The position numbers were made by a program, and so were the translations under genes. A stretch of DNA of 64,000 nt from contig CM043960.1 of assembly GCA_014529385.2 (NCBI GenBank), forward strand, positions 34,930,896 to 34,994,895, in the 5' to 3' direction. Shown piece by piece: positions 22,271 through 39,553 of this stretch; positions within the stretch are counted from its first letter, which is position 1; each line of letters opens with the position of its first letter. Source of the stretch: Adiantum capillus-veneris (taxonomy: Eukaryota; Streptophyta; Polypodiopsida; Polypodiales; Pteridaceae). Under the pieces are notes generated by a model that made no database searches, was not told the origin of the DNA, and worked only from the letters and a program-made list of their open reading frames with translations.

Positions 22271-25043
22271 CTAGGCTTCATCAAAAGACAGAGGCTCCTC
22301 AACATCATGTAAACTAGACACAACCAAAGCATAACAATCTGATGCATAAGATGCATGGCGAGAGCCTGAACGAGTACGACTAGACAAAGGTGCATCCAAT
22401 TTACTGTCACGCAAAGTGTGCACTAGCCATTTTGGCATACCTCTAGCCTGCTCATTTTCAGCCCTTTCCTCATCAAGTACATCATGTACATCTGCATCAG
22501 TAATAGGCTGATCTAAAACATTTTCAAAAACCCCCATAGGCTGTACATTTGCCTCATTGGAACTTACATTTGTATTTCCACCACTGAAAAGAGGCAACAA
22601 AGTGTCATAAATGTCCTGTGAGCTTACATTATTGTCTCTAGTACATGACAGCAAGGGCTGAACAGAATCTTCCACAAACACTACATCCCGAGAAACTAGA
22701 ATACGTTTTGTTTGCGGATGATACAACCTGTAACCTTTGCTTTCAGCACTATAACCAACAAAAATACATTTGACAGCCTTATCATCCAATTTTCTGCGCT
22801 GCACTTGTGGCACCAAAGCATATGCCAAACAGCCAAAAACACGCATGTGCTCAATAGAAGGCTTTCTATCATGCCATACTTCATATGGAGTAATAGACTG
22901 CAAAGCTTTCGTAGGACACCTGTTAAGTACATAAGTGGCACACATAATGGCCTCAAGCCAAAAAGAATGCGACAAAGCTTGACTTTTGACCATACATCGT
23001 GCCATTTCCATCAGTGACCTGTTTTTCCTCTCAACAACACCATTTTGCTGAGGTGTATAAGGCACTGTACATTGGTGTTTTATCCCACGACTAGCCAGAA
23101 ATGCATTAAATTCATGAGACATATACTCCCCCCCTCGATCGGAATGGAGGGTGCCCATAGTACATTTCGAGACATTTTCAGCCATAGCCAGAAATTGTTT
23201 GAAGCACATAAAAACTTCGGACTTTGCTTTAAGCGGAAATACCCATGCATGCCTGGAGTAATCATCAATGAAAGTCACGAAGTACAGGTAATTGCCCAAG
23301 GACGGAGTTTGCATGGGCCCACAAACATCACTATGCACAAGCTGCAACCTGCATGTGGCCCGAGTTGAACCATCCTTTGGAAACTTAGAACGGTGCATGT
23401 TACCCAAAATACAGCCTTCAAAAACATGTTTGACAGGTGCTTCAAGAGGCGGCAAAGAAGCAACCATATCAGATTTTTGCAAACGCAGCAAACTGGCAAA
23501 ATTCAGATGACCAAAACGTGCATGCCAAAGTTTTGCATCTGAAATAGCCCTTGAATCTGCAACAGCATTTGCAAAATTTTGTCCACACTTGTCATACAAA
23601 GTGAGCTTATACAGCCCACGGCACAAAAGCCCAGATGCAACAATTTCATCACCAAAACTGAGATCATGAACTGTACATCTGTCATCCACAAATTTGACTA
23701 CAAGTCCAAGTCTAGCAAGCGCGGATACAGACAAGAGATTCTTCTTGATCCCATGTACATAAAGTGCATCAACAAGTGTGAAGGAACTGCCATTAGCAGC
23801 AGTGAGCATAATCTTTCCAACTCCCTGAAGTGGATAAGAGGCGTTGTTGGCACGAGTGACTGAATTCCCATGAGGGACAGACTCGAGAGAGGTAAACAAT
23901 TCACGATGTGAGGTAATGTGCTTTGTAGCACCACTGTCGAAATACCACACATGTGAATTTGCAGCAATTGACAAGCATGCATCATGGACAACAGGATTGT
24001 AAGTGCACTTTGCGCTAAAAGCCCATTCTGCATCAACATCAGCAACACAGTCTCCTTTCACAGAAGACTCAACAATGGCTGCATTTGTAGTGGAACCAGC
24101 ATTTGCAGTGGAATCACCCTCTTTCTGCTTAGCCTCTTTGGCCTTCAACTTAGGACACGACTTGATCAAGTGATCATTGGCTTTACAATAATGGCAACGC
24201 ATCTTCTTTTTGCCCTTATCACCAGAATTTCCAGACGAAGTACTGCCAGCAGAAGCATTAGTAACAGAATTTTTGCCACTCACAGCAGAACCATAAGAAG
24301 TGGCTGCATTACTGTTACCACCCTTTCTTTGAGAAGCAATAAAAGGCTGTTCAACTGCACGTTGCCTAGTTCTGTTTTTTCTAGAAAGTGACTCTTGCAA
24401 CAGCAATGTGCATAATGCATCAAACTTGACAACTTCAGGATTTCCTTGGGTCATCAGTCTCCAAGTACTAGCAAAAGTCTGGTAGGAATGTGGTAAGGCA
24501 TCGAGAACAGTCTGCACAAGGGAACTGTCTGAAATGACTTCACCTGCAGAAATAAGCTGCTCATTGATATCCTTGACACTAGCAAGGAAAGTGTCCATAT
24601 CATCTTCCTCATGCATAATCTTCGACTCCAGCTCTTTACGCAGCAAAGCAATTTTAGCCTCATTGCGGCTTGCATAAAGACCTGCTAGAATATCCTAAGC
24701 CTGTTTTGCAGATTTTGCTGAACGGATGTGAGGAACAATGGTGCGGTTCACAGACAACGCAATCAATGCATGAGCGTGCGTATCCTTAACATCCCAACGA
24801 GCTTGTTCTGCAGTAGGCAAAACAACTCTAACAGTTGCAATCCTTGCAGCAAGACCTGCAACATCCTCAACATCGCCTACATCCTCAGAACCAGGACGTA
24901 CATCAATGCCCTGTAGAATGTTCCAGACAGCCTGACACAAGAACATGTTGCATCATATAAGCCCACGTAGGGTAGTTGTCCCCATCCAACCTGTCCTCAG
25001 CAGCAAACATCTTGAACACATCTGTGTTGTTGTTGTCAGCCAT
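22271..25043 (-). pseudogene. Copia gag, protease and integrase, broken
   Basis: Gag begins at ATG 25043 (MADNNNTDVFKMF). A frameshift lies near 24940 and a stop at about 24695 (KQA*DIL, probably Trp TGG to TAG). From ATG 24646 a 791-codon frame runs to 22271. A zinc knuckle CHYCKANDHLIKSC is at about residue 150, protease WYFDSGATKHIT at about 235, and the pre-integrase HARFGHLNF further on. Integrase has Asp in LVHSDVCGP, Asp in LHSDRGGEY and Glu in NGVVERKNRS. The first Cys of the integrase CxxC is Phe (VFEGCILGNMH). The frame continues after stops at 22271 into reverse transcriptase. Confidence 0.93.
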
Positions 25044-25391
25044 GGTAAATGCTGCACCTGATGTGAAAACTGCCCAAAAATAGGAGAAACGGAGCGGGAA
25101 CAACCTGTGCTACATAGCACAAACCGTAGAAGACTAAAAGACACCTGTTATGCAGAAAACGGCACTGACAGAAATTCTGCACAAAATGACGAAATAGCCT
25201 GTGCAGTACTGCCTGTAGTGGAAACGGAGGCCGAAATGAGCCCAAATTAAAATTCTGAGCGGACCAAGCTCTTTGAGCTTACCCAAAATATTTGTCGACC
25301 TGCGAACGCTTTCCAAAGCTCACTGAAATCGGAAAAAGTGAGCAAGCGTGTGCTGGAGCAGCTGGCGACTAAGCCCGGGAGGACGTGACCT

Positions 25392-25403
25392 GCTCTGATA
25401 CCA
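25392..25403 (-). promoter_or_regulatory. Copia primer-binding site
   Basis: Reads TGGTATCAGAGC on the minus strand, two bases inside the 5' LTR, complementary to initiator tRNA-Met. Confidence 0.95.
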
Positions 25404-25405
25404 AT

Positions 25406-25632
25406 TGTTGGAATTAGGGTTGCAGAGAAACACACACAGCTTGGAGAAGACGAAGGAAGCTCAAGGCACACAATAGAGAGTGTATTACTTGGTGTGCAAT
25501 GGAAAGATAGATAGCCCTAGAGTGATGGGCGTATATACAATGCATGGGGGAAAAAACCTCCTAAAGAGGGAAAAAATGCCCCGGCGGTCCTAGTGTGTTC
25601 ACACACATCACTACCACATGCATATGGTAACA
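25406..25632 (-). repeat. Copia 5' LTR (right)
   Basis: 227 bp, paired with 20460-20684. Differences by eye: a 2-bp CA gain, GATG/GACG, CACGG/CATGG, GGGGC/GGGGG, TGTATA/TGCATA. Confidence 0.96.
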
Positions 25633-25637
25633 CTTCT
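25633..25637. repeat. Copia target-site duplication, right (CTTCT)
   Basis: Matches 20455-20459. Confidence 0.93.
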
Positions 25638-26174
25638 TAGATTTAGAACGGTGCTTGGTAGTCTTCTTGCAATTGTAGTGTCTGTATCCCAATCAATGTC
25701 TGTTTCTGTTTCTGTATCAGTGTTCTCTTTGGCCTGTCGGCTAGAAGTGCGGTGACTTCCTTTACTTCCCTTGGTACCCTCATCCCCCTGCCGGGACCGA
25801 GAACTCTTGGCTTTCCGTGCTTCCCTTTCTGCCTGTCTGCGTCGAGAATGACTGGACTGCTGTGAGTCCTGCGTCTCATCAGGTTGACTATGCTCCTCCT
25901 GAGCCTCAGTGTCAGTCACCTTCTCTTGCTTAGGGTCAGACTCTCTTCCCGACTCCTCAAGAATAGGATCAACACGACTCGACTGCTGTGAGTCCTGCGT
26001 CTCATCAGCCTGACTATGCTCCTCCTGAGCCTCAGTGTGAGTCACCTTCTCTTGCTTAGGGTCAGACTCTTTTCCCGACTCCTCAAGAATAGGATCAACA
26101 CGGATTTTCGGCCACGACTCGATTTGGGTGCCATTGTTGAAAACTTCCAACTGGGATAAGAGTCTTTCAGTCAA
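25638..26174 (-). pseudogene. Gypsy gag, N-terminal part, cut off by the Copia insertion
   Basis: The frame starts at ATG 26174, is highly acidic and Ser/Gln-rich, then turns basic (about residues 110-150) before the Copia TSD at 25633-25637. Removing the Copia and one TSD copy joins it to 20454 at a Lys/Arg-rich stretch. A one-base shift near 25670 is needed to reach the downstream gag frame. A 42-residue unit is repeated twice (see the repeat entry). No known domain was recognised here. Confidence 0.75.
25855..26106 (-). repeat. 126-bp in-frame tandem repeat in gag, two copies
   Basis: Copies at 25855-25980 and 25981-26106 each encode 42 residues beginning RVDPILEESG and ending DETQDSQQSS. 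Differences are few (K/R, H/D, A/P). Because the period is a multiple of three the frame is kept. Confidence 0.93.
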
Positions 26175-26187
26175 CGAGCTTCAGCTT

Positions 26188-26205
26188 GTGCCACCGTGAT
26201 CGCCA
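26188..26205 (-). promoter_or_regulatory. Gypsy primer-binding site
   Basis: On the minus strand TGGCGATCACGGTGGCAC starts three bases inside the 5' LTR. TGG at its start pairs with a tRNA CCA end. The tRNA species was not identified. Confidence 0.7.
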
Positions 26206-26208
26206 AAA

Positions 26209-26704
26209 TGGAATTGGAGCTGATCTCCTGAGATAGCTAATTCCAATGTTAGAAGATTTCGGCTACTAATGATGTATTAGTTTAGACAGTCGATTGGACA
26301 GAGAATCAGAAACTGAATCGGAATTTATCTACTGGAATGAGAACCAGACTACGTACTGAGAGTAAATATTCAGATTCAGATTCAGAGTACTGAATACAGA
26401 GTAAGTGTAACTGGAATATCTACCGTGATTGGAATTATAGATGAAAGATTAAAGTGAGTATGATATGATTTACAGATAGAGTACAACCGACAACAACTGC
26501 CAATGATTGACAAATCAAGCACAAATGCCACCAAAATGCTAATCCGACTATGCTCAAGATTGTGCTAATCCAAATGCCAACCCAATTACAATGTAATGGG
26601 CCCTTTTTATACATCTTGGGTGTACCATAGTAATTACTGACTAATTCGTTGCCCGTCTCATAAGAGAACGTTCCCACTTAGTGAAACTGTCTCAGCCGTC
26701 TACA
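26209..26704 (-). repeat. Gypsy 5' LTR (right)
   Basis: On the plus strand TGGAATTGGAGCTG to GCCGTCTACA, 496 bp, paired with 10580-11067. Confidence 0.93.
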
Positions 26705-26776
26705 TCATGGGTTTCATGATTGTGTACTGGTCGAGTTATCTCCCACTTTGTTGCCAATTTTGACATGGTTTATGGT
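26705..26776 (+). repeat. 72-bp direct repeat, right copy, abutting the Gypsy edge
   Basis: Begins at the first base after the right LTR (TCATGGGTTTCATGATTG) and ends TTTATGGT. See 10508-10579. Confidence 0.9.
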
Positions 26777-26879
26777 AAAGATTATACTTGAGGTTTTGCT
26801 CAGTTTATAGTGGAGACTCTATTAGATTTCTCCAAGATTTTCTCGCCATAGTTTCTTGACATTCACTTATGGTTGCAGG

Positions 26880-28287
26880 TATGTGTGATAGTTTAGAGTC
26901 TACATTGATGACTCGTGACAAACAGCAGTTTCCTTCTTGCCAATATATGCGATGTTGGCATTGTGGTCACATAGGGCACATTAAGTGCCATTGTTTGTGA
27001 TGTATGAGACAAAAGCGGAGATGTATGCGTGGTGCAGATGACGTTTTGACACATGCTAGAGTGGTGGCTTCATATGCTAGTGATGATGATGTCATATTTC
27101 CCTCAAGTGTTCCTCCTGCTTACATGTCTTTGAGATGTGACACTTCTCCACGTTGGTTGCTAGATGAGGATGCAATCTTCCACATCACACCACATTGTGA
27201 CTAGTTTAGCACCTTCTCTAGTGGGAGCTTTGGTTGTGTGCACTTAGCCGATGGTTCAGCGTTTGATATTGCAAGTGTAGGAGACGTTTGTTTGTCATGC
27301 CCAATGGTTTATCATATACGCTACGACATGTGTGCTATGTTCCTCAACTGAGACAAAATCTTGATCTTAGTGAGACGGCTATCAAATTATGGGTGTCAAA
27401 CACTACTTGGAGAGCAGTCTTTTTGGATGCATTGCATATCATCAGTGATTTCAAGAGGAGCCCGCAGTGGCTTGGTATATCCTATGCATGTATCTGAGGT
27501 TCAAGACGGCATGTTCTTGGTTTTGTTGCTGGAATGCTTTGAGAGAGAGACGAGATGTGTCTCCTTCACATGAGCTCCACCATGCTCATGAGACAAAGCA
27601 TTTACTTGTGCATGATGTGCTAGTGGGATGTGTAGAGACAGAGGTAGATTGACAGTTCTCTAGTGAGACACAACATGTGTCATTAGAGTATGTGCACGCA
27701 GAGGTAGAGTGGGTCTGCTTCTTAGAGACACATATAGAGATGACAACCATGGAGTTCTTTGTTATGCTCATGCTAGAGGCTGATGAGTTGGTGCTAAGAC
27801 ACACAATTTTGCCTATGGGTCAGACGGATGTAGCCATCCAGTGTCGGTGTTGGCACATCCATACGCGATGAATAGTCTAGATGATGCATCACATGCAGAT
27901 AGCATAGGAGAGGTGAGTACAACCAGGTTTGCACATATTTTGTTAACGTTCGGACATCTCATGTATGACCTACTGATGTCGAGGCCCTACCTAGCAACTA
28001 CAGTGGGAGTATTTGTAGAAGGGATTGTTAGTCGTACGGTGATTGACACTAGCATGATGCACAATGGAGTTTTGCATACCATACAGAGTTGTCAGTGAGA
28101 TTTACATGTAGACTCTAGCGTGGATACGTATTCTCGCATATCCCTAGAGTTGATATGGCTGCATGTAGATCAACTGAGCGAGCTAGTGGGTGTAGGTTGA
28201 GAGACTTCTTTACCTATTTTCTTATATATACTAGTAGTTTAGCTAGTAGGACCCACTTATCAACACATTTGCCTTTAAGTGGGAGAT
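26880..28287 (+). mobile_element. Copia-derived remnant: gag knuckle, protease and pre-integrase only
   Basis: The plus strand encodes a zinc knuckle CWHCGHIGHIKCHC at about 26951-26992. A Copia protease-like stretch follows (WLLDEDAIFHITPHCD, about 27154-27200), then GAG-pre-integrase-like LRHVCYVPQLRQNL (about 27319-27360). In the protease the usual DSGA is LDEDA, so the active site is not intact. After 27500 no integrase or reverse transcriptase was seen. At 28276-28288 a purine tract AAGTGGGAGATT leads into an LTR start TGTTGGGG. Several stops and shifts are present. It looks like a pol-less Copia derivative. Confidence 0.65.
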
Positions 28288-28560
28288 TGTTGGGGTAAAG
28301 GTGTCTGTGTCTTGCCCGATCGCCCAGGCTATGGGTGCCCAACCATTGCTCACTTTACTGTGTGTACATATATACAATAATAAGGAGTAGCTCATAAAGA
28401 GCCCTACTCCACCCACAACGTCTACTCTCTCTCCCCCCCTTCTTGCACGCACACCGCACCACATCTGCACCGCACACACACTCATCCACACACACACACA
28501 CTCTCTTCAAAAAGCATGATAGTGAAGAAAGAGATAAAGCTCACCATAGTCAAAAGCTCT
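28288..28560 (+). repeat. Copia-type 3' LTR start
   Basis: Starts TGTTGGGGTAAAGG after a polypurine tract. A possible TATA region is CATATATACAATAATAAG near 28368. The end was not found; 28560 is only a guess. Confidence 0.5.
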
Positions 28561-28899
28561 CCTAAGTCTCTGTTATAAAAAATTGTTGCACTTTAAGTTA
28601 TGTATTTTTTGGCAAGCATTTTTCGGTGAGCGCTTTTTTGGAATCGAGCGAGCAGATTCCAAAAAACATCCTCTCTCTTACTCAATCCTTGAAAGTTGAG
28701 GATCCGCTCACTTCTCTCTCTCTCTGTCTCTCTCATAATGTTTTCTTTGTGGTGAGCACACCTTAATCAAACATTGGGAGCCTTTGAGCACAAACAATTA
28801 TTTTTTGTCTCTTCATCCTTCCCTCTTACACTCACTCATACACAACCACCAGGATGTACCCAAATCATTAAAACACACACACACACATACGTGCGCGCT

Positions 28900-28946
<47 letters not shown>

Positions 28947-29029
28947 ATATATCATAATTTATGTTGAGCCTTAGTTTATCCACTCACATAGCTTGATCAA
29001 AGATTGTGATCCGCTGAGGAATAAAGGAC

Positions 29030-29090
<61 letters not shown>

Positions 29091-31127
29091 CACTCATACA
29101 TAAAAACAAGGATACACCCAAATCATTTAACACCGAGATTACTATTCACAAAAAGAAAAAATTAAGGGTTTTAGAACCAAAATAATCTAAACGGACTTTG
29201 CCGTAGTCAATACATAGCAAAAAAAGGAGTCACAAAATTATCTTATCATCGGGCTTTACTCTAAGTTTGGATATGTGCGTTCACAACTAAGAGCATTATA
29301 GACATCCACCTTACCTAGCACTGACTACTGTATGAACATGTTTTCATTTTGGCTCAATCCAAGCACTTTGAAAAAAATGAAGTACTTGAAGTGCTTGCAA
29401 GCCAGATAAGATTTTTTCTTGGTTTTTGTGTTGCTGAAATCAAGGCATGTGAAGTAGGGCTCACCCTTAATCCTCTACATGTCTATCTCTTGCATGTGAC
29501 TCCACCCTGAAGACTTCGTGTATATTGTTTAAGATGCATTTTTCTTCAATCACCTTGGCCTTCAAACCAAGAGCCAAACCAATTATGGAAGTGCAAAATT
29601 TGATTTTTATGCCATTTCTGAATGTTGAACCAATACTACCTTATTTTTTTGAAGTGGAAGAGGAATCACCTCCACCCCATGGAGGAGTCTATATTGTACT
29701 TATATTCATTTGTTCTACCCCAACTATCTCCACTTGAAATCCTCCTTCAAGCAATGTCCAAACTTCTTCATGTGTGAGATTTGTTCCTAGAGTGACTAGC
29801 CAAACGATGGAGGAGATTGCCTTGGTTCTATGTTATGGTCCACCACATAACAATGAATAAAAACCAAAACTATCGCCTAAGTAGCTCATTTGAATTTTTT
29901 TACATATCCCTCAAATGATGGTGCAAGAGCCCCTTTGCTATGTGCCACGATACTTAGTCTACATCTTCTTCCACCACTAGGTGTGCCACTACATGTTACA
30001 TGATTGTCAAAAGGAGTTCTTTGAATTTCCCACATAGCTTCATTGATCTTTTGTTCCAAAACACAAACCTTACCTTGCCTTTAGAAATCTCACTCCCATT
30101 CTCAATCCCTGAATCCCTGAAATTGATCTTCCTCGGCCTTCCATGGAATGTACGGTCTTGTGTTTTTGCATTATACTTTGGTCTATGTGTGGAATCATCC
30201 TCAACATCAATTATAATTTATGGCCCTTGCTTTTGTCAAACTATTTCTTTGTCTTTGATGTGCGAGCTCTATACATGGGTGTCCCAGATGTAGCCTCATT
30301 AACTACTCTTATCACTTGCCCAAGACTGGGGGAAACTCTCTCCAATGAAGGAGCCTTTCCAATATGTTTGCCTTGAGACTAAGAAACTGCCTTTGTGCTT
30401 TGTAGTATTATATTAGCCATATCTAAAGTACATGCATCATATAATGAGATTTTCTTTTTGAATCCCTTGCCTGTGGTATTGTATTAGCCATATCTGAAGT
30501 ACGTGCATCATATAATAAGATTTTCCTTTTGAATCCCACGCTTGCAAGCCAACTCCTTTGCTTACTCTCAACCAAGTTTGTTCTTGGAGTGTTTGCTCCA
30601 TCAATACTTCTCTCGACTCTTGTCATGATGCTCCCCCAATGTGCAATACACAACTCCCACCAACTCAACTAAGAGTCCATTGCGGGGATGTTTTTATTCA
30701 TGCAATGCCCATTGCGCCACCATTGTTGAAGGGGACAAGTGTTTGATGCTACTACCTCTTTAGAAGCAGCTAAACACCACTTTTCACACATTTGTTTGTG
30801 AGTTTCTTGAGATGAAGAAATAATGTACTTTGTTGTATGCGCCACCATGCATTGTATCCTATGAGAAAGGCAAGATCGCTCTTGACCTTGTAGAATCTAT
30901 CTTTTCATTTGCTTCTATGAATTTTAGATCATTTCATTACATTGAGGACTATTTGGATTATAATGATGCACTCTAATTTTGATCCTCAAGAAGAAACATG
31001 TGATCACCTTGTGGTCCATGAGCTAATGAATCCATGTAAAACTACCCACGATGTATCAATGAATCACAATGACCCTAGATGGCTCATATTCTAGAGTATT
31101 TCCCATGACTAGGCTTAAGGGGGGGTT
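28560..31127. other. Non-genic stretch with (CT)n tracts
   Basis: (CA)n at 28873-28887, (CT)n at 28892-28943 and again about 29029-29087. A 71-bp-period imperfect tandem repeat sits at about 30411-30550 (TATTAGCCATATCT... twice). Open frames near 29525 and 30000 carry no recognisable domain. Confidence 0.6.
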
Positions 31128-31440
<313 letters not shown>

Positions 31441-33646
31441 TACCTTTAGCTTCACCACATTAGGTGGCCACCGTGGGAATTAACTCTTCTGGGAAAAGGG
31501 GTTTTTACAAAGCAGGGCGGTTTTATTGCCTACGATATTACTTTCCATGAAGGCACCTTGAATTAGGTCTCTCATTCTACCTATTGACAACCTCGCTGTA
31601 AGCTGTGGGGATCTCTACATTCATGGCGCTCTACTCATCACACCGACCGGACGACCATCCTCCTTCCTCTATTTCAAGAGGCGAGGGCACATCTCTGCCC
31701 CTCACTTAGCTTTTGGTTGATTATTCTGCTTACATTAAGTACAAATTAAGTCGTTGTGATACGGTGAAGAATGGAGCTTGCAACGCAAGTGACTCAGGTT
31801 GGCTTCTCTGCCCTTGCATACATATTTTGTAGACTGATGATTATTTTTAAAAAAAGGGGGGTGCTAATGCACTATGTAACTTGACGCTGCAACCTGTTTT
31901 GGTATGGTAGTTCGTAATATTGTTTTTTTCTCTACATAAATGACTCCTGGTTGGGAACCCAATTAGGCTAGGAGTATATGAGATGATGTTTTTTTGGGGC
32001 ATGAATGGTTTACATTTTTGCGCTTGACTAATCTGACCATACTGGTTATGATATTACCACATGGCTTAGCAAATAGGGCCGTGATTAACAACAACATGCT
32101 GTTGGAATCTATGATACGCACGGTTTTTCTTGCGCTATCTATTGATTTAAGGGGCAATTTCATTATGATAATGATGCTGTAGCTAATATGGTTCTTTATG
32201 AGGTTTCAGCTCTGTATAAACATAACCTGGTTAAGGTCCTTGGTTGGGTGGAAAAAATATATATGGTGATGGTATTTTGGCATGGCCTTTTTACCCTTCC
32301 ACTGGGTTTTTTTGGGTTGCTCTTAAACTTCGTAGTTGCTGTAGGTTTCGAGGTATGAGGTACCAACTGTTGCCGTTTAAAATCTCTGTAAAAATTGGTT
32401 TTTTGGAGGATTGCTCTAAGTCAACATTGGATTTTTTAAGGGGATTGTGTTGCCACTTTACGTAGCATGGCAAGTACTCTGTCGACAATAACCAGACATA
32501 CTTTGGGGGCTTACTGAGAATCAAAATGCCTTGTAATTTACTTGACATTGTCGCTTTTACATAGGTTTTTTAGCACTATCATGAAGAAGCCTTGATAGGC
32601 CTTGTATATTGCTTGGCTATGGGTACATACATGGGTGATGGTGTTTTTCTATCCTACTGCGCACTGATTTTGGTTGGCTATGGGTACATACATATGTGAT
32701 GGTGCTTTGTTGTCTTACTGCGCACTGTTATGTAAGAAAATAAATGGGTTCTTAGGCATGTTGGGCCCGATTGCACACTATTGCAGTACTTGGTCTTTAC
32801 TTTATTAATTGGGTTAGATATATACAGTTTCTGCATTCTCTTGGGTGGATGTTACTTCTTTTTTTATCTTTGGGTATTGATGTTAAGCATGGCATATTTT
32901 TTCCTTAAACTTCATGGATTCGGCTCAAGGCCTGGCTTATATCAAGGTTCCTTGCTACTTGGATTGCTTAAGAGAAGTATATGCTAAGTGAATACAGATT
33001 GTGGGATAATTTGGAGTCTATTTACCAAGATGGGTAACTGACCTAAAAACAAACCTAAACACGCTTGATACTGTATAAGAACTATAAATGGAACTTTTTT
33101 AAGAAAAACTTCTTTTGGTGAAGCTGTCATAACTGATAAAACTGATTAAAAAAAAAAAGGGGGGGGGGGGAGAATTCAGACACTTGGATTAGAAGGGGTG
33201 ATGGCCTTCTAATCAAAATGACACTCCTTTACTAAAAACTTTGGGATTTTTGTGAAGAAGAGAAAACCTTTTTTCATAAATATGGACTTAGCTTGTAATT
33301 TTTAAAAAAGTTTGTAAGATGGACATGGATAACAACTGGTATAGTCCATTGATACTTGTAAAACACATCCAAGGCTAACATATATGTTGTCTTATTTCGA
33401 TGGATGCAGGTAAGGACTCTATCTTATCTTTTGGCTAGCAAGCTGTCCAGCACTGGATTACACATACCTACTGGTTGGGAAGTTCTTTTATTAAACTGTA
33501 TATTGGAATGGTGCTTCATTCCTACAATCATTGTACAAAATTGATTACAAGACTGAATTGTTTTGTAATTATCATCTCCTTTGTTCTGAGGCCAACTGTC
33601 TTTTGATAAGTTCAATTATGTCTTATTATCTATAATAGAACAACTA
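31441..33646. repeat. AT-rich unclassified insert between two LTR halves
   Basis: 2.2 kb without a convincing gene. It holds a 61-bp-period repeat at 32613-32730 (TTGGCTATGGGTACATACAT twice). A hairpin GATTAGAAGG...CCTTCTAATC lies at about 33188-33215. Its last 470 bp resemble 38300-38830. It is flanked by copies of the same LTR segment, suggesting an insertion or recombination. Confidence 0.4.
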
Positions 33647-38830
<5,184 letters not shown>

Positions 38831-38895
38831 GCACGCACGCGCGCGCGCACACACACACACACACACGTGTGTATGTGTGTGTGTACACGTGCATG
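38831..38895. repeat. (CG)n(CA)n(TG)n microsatellite
   Basis: CGCGCGCGCACACA then GTGTGTGTAC: complementary halves that could fold on themselves. Confidence 0.9.
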
Positions 38896-39515
38896 CTTAT
38901 ATTGTTTATGTGCTTGGGGGAGGGATGGAAACAACAGAGTGTAGAGAAAGGGGGGTTGGGGGAGGGGGGGAGACTTAGATTTATCTCCAAATATGCAAAT
39001 CTACTTCTTCTTGCCACCACAAGCTCAATATAAGCTCATGACATGTTTCAAAAAAAGGTTGCCACAAGTTTGCATCAATATCACACTCAAATCAGTATCA
39101 ATATACATATCAATTTCATAGTCCATATATACACTCAAATTAGTATTAATATTCATATCAATTTCATAGTCAATATATACCAATGCTCATATCAACATTT
39201 TTATTGATGCTAATACCAACACTACTCAGTGACCAAAATAAATTGGGCACCTAACATTAGTACCTTTTGAAGGCTTTAATAGTGCAACTTTCCATATTCC
39301 AATTTACAGAATCATCAATCTCAGAATTGGTTAACCACTAATCCTCTCTCTTTTTTAATTACCATGAATTGTGAAGGCTTAGAACTTCAAGAACGATAGC
39401 TCAAATTTGTCAAAATTAAACATATTGTCCTAACTTCACTCTCAAAGACATCCGATTGAACATGGCCCTACGAGGAGAGAGATAAAGACAAAGACATCCA
39501 ATTGCACATATCCCA
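38896..39515. other. Non-genic; short tandem repeat
   Basis: A 50-bp-period imperfect repeat at about 39082-39180 (CACTCAAATYAGTAT...). No gene was seen. Confidence 0.55.
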
Positions 39516-39520
39516 TAGCG

Positions 39521-39553
<33 letters not shown>

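Larger units (their letters stand above)
20460..25632 (-). mobile_element. Copia LTR retrotransposon nested in the Gypsy gag
   Basis: LTRs at 20460-20684 and 25406-25632 run TGTTGGAATTAGGG to ATGGTAACA. A CTTCT target duplication flanks them. The primer-binding site GCTCTGATACCA (reverse of TGGTATCAGAGC) at 25392-25403 and a purine tract CCAGGGGGGATT by the left LTR fix the minus-strand orientation. The inner order is gag, protease, integrase, reverse transcriptase, RNase H, the Copia order. The length is 5,173 bp. The two LTRs differ by about five substitutions, mostly C/T changes, plus one 2-bp indel, so it is young; yet the coding frame has several stops and two frameshifts. Confidence 0.97.
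10580..26704 (-). mobile_element. Gypsy LTR retrotransposon of Athila/Tat-like type, split by a nested Copia
   Basis: Both LTRs are present (10580-11067 and 26209-26704), starting TG and ending CA, with a primer-binding site next to the right one and a polypurine tract next to the left one. This fixes the minus-strand orientation. Order from the right is gag, zinc knuckles, protease, reverse transcriptase, RNase H, integrase, then about 4 kb of additional coding sequence. The reverse transcriptase box is FMDDF with CNAPATFQRCMM upstream, typical of the Athila/Tat (OTA) clade and unlike the YxDD of chromoviruses; no chromodomain was seen. The span is 16.1 kb, or about 10.9 kb without the nested Copia. 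Multiple stops and frameshifts make it inactive. Confidence 0.93.

Noticed and set aside
29525-30376. Short plus-strand frames between 29.5 and 30.4 kb as a transposase
   Set aside because: No BED finger, DDE or other motif could be identified in any frame.
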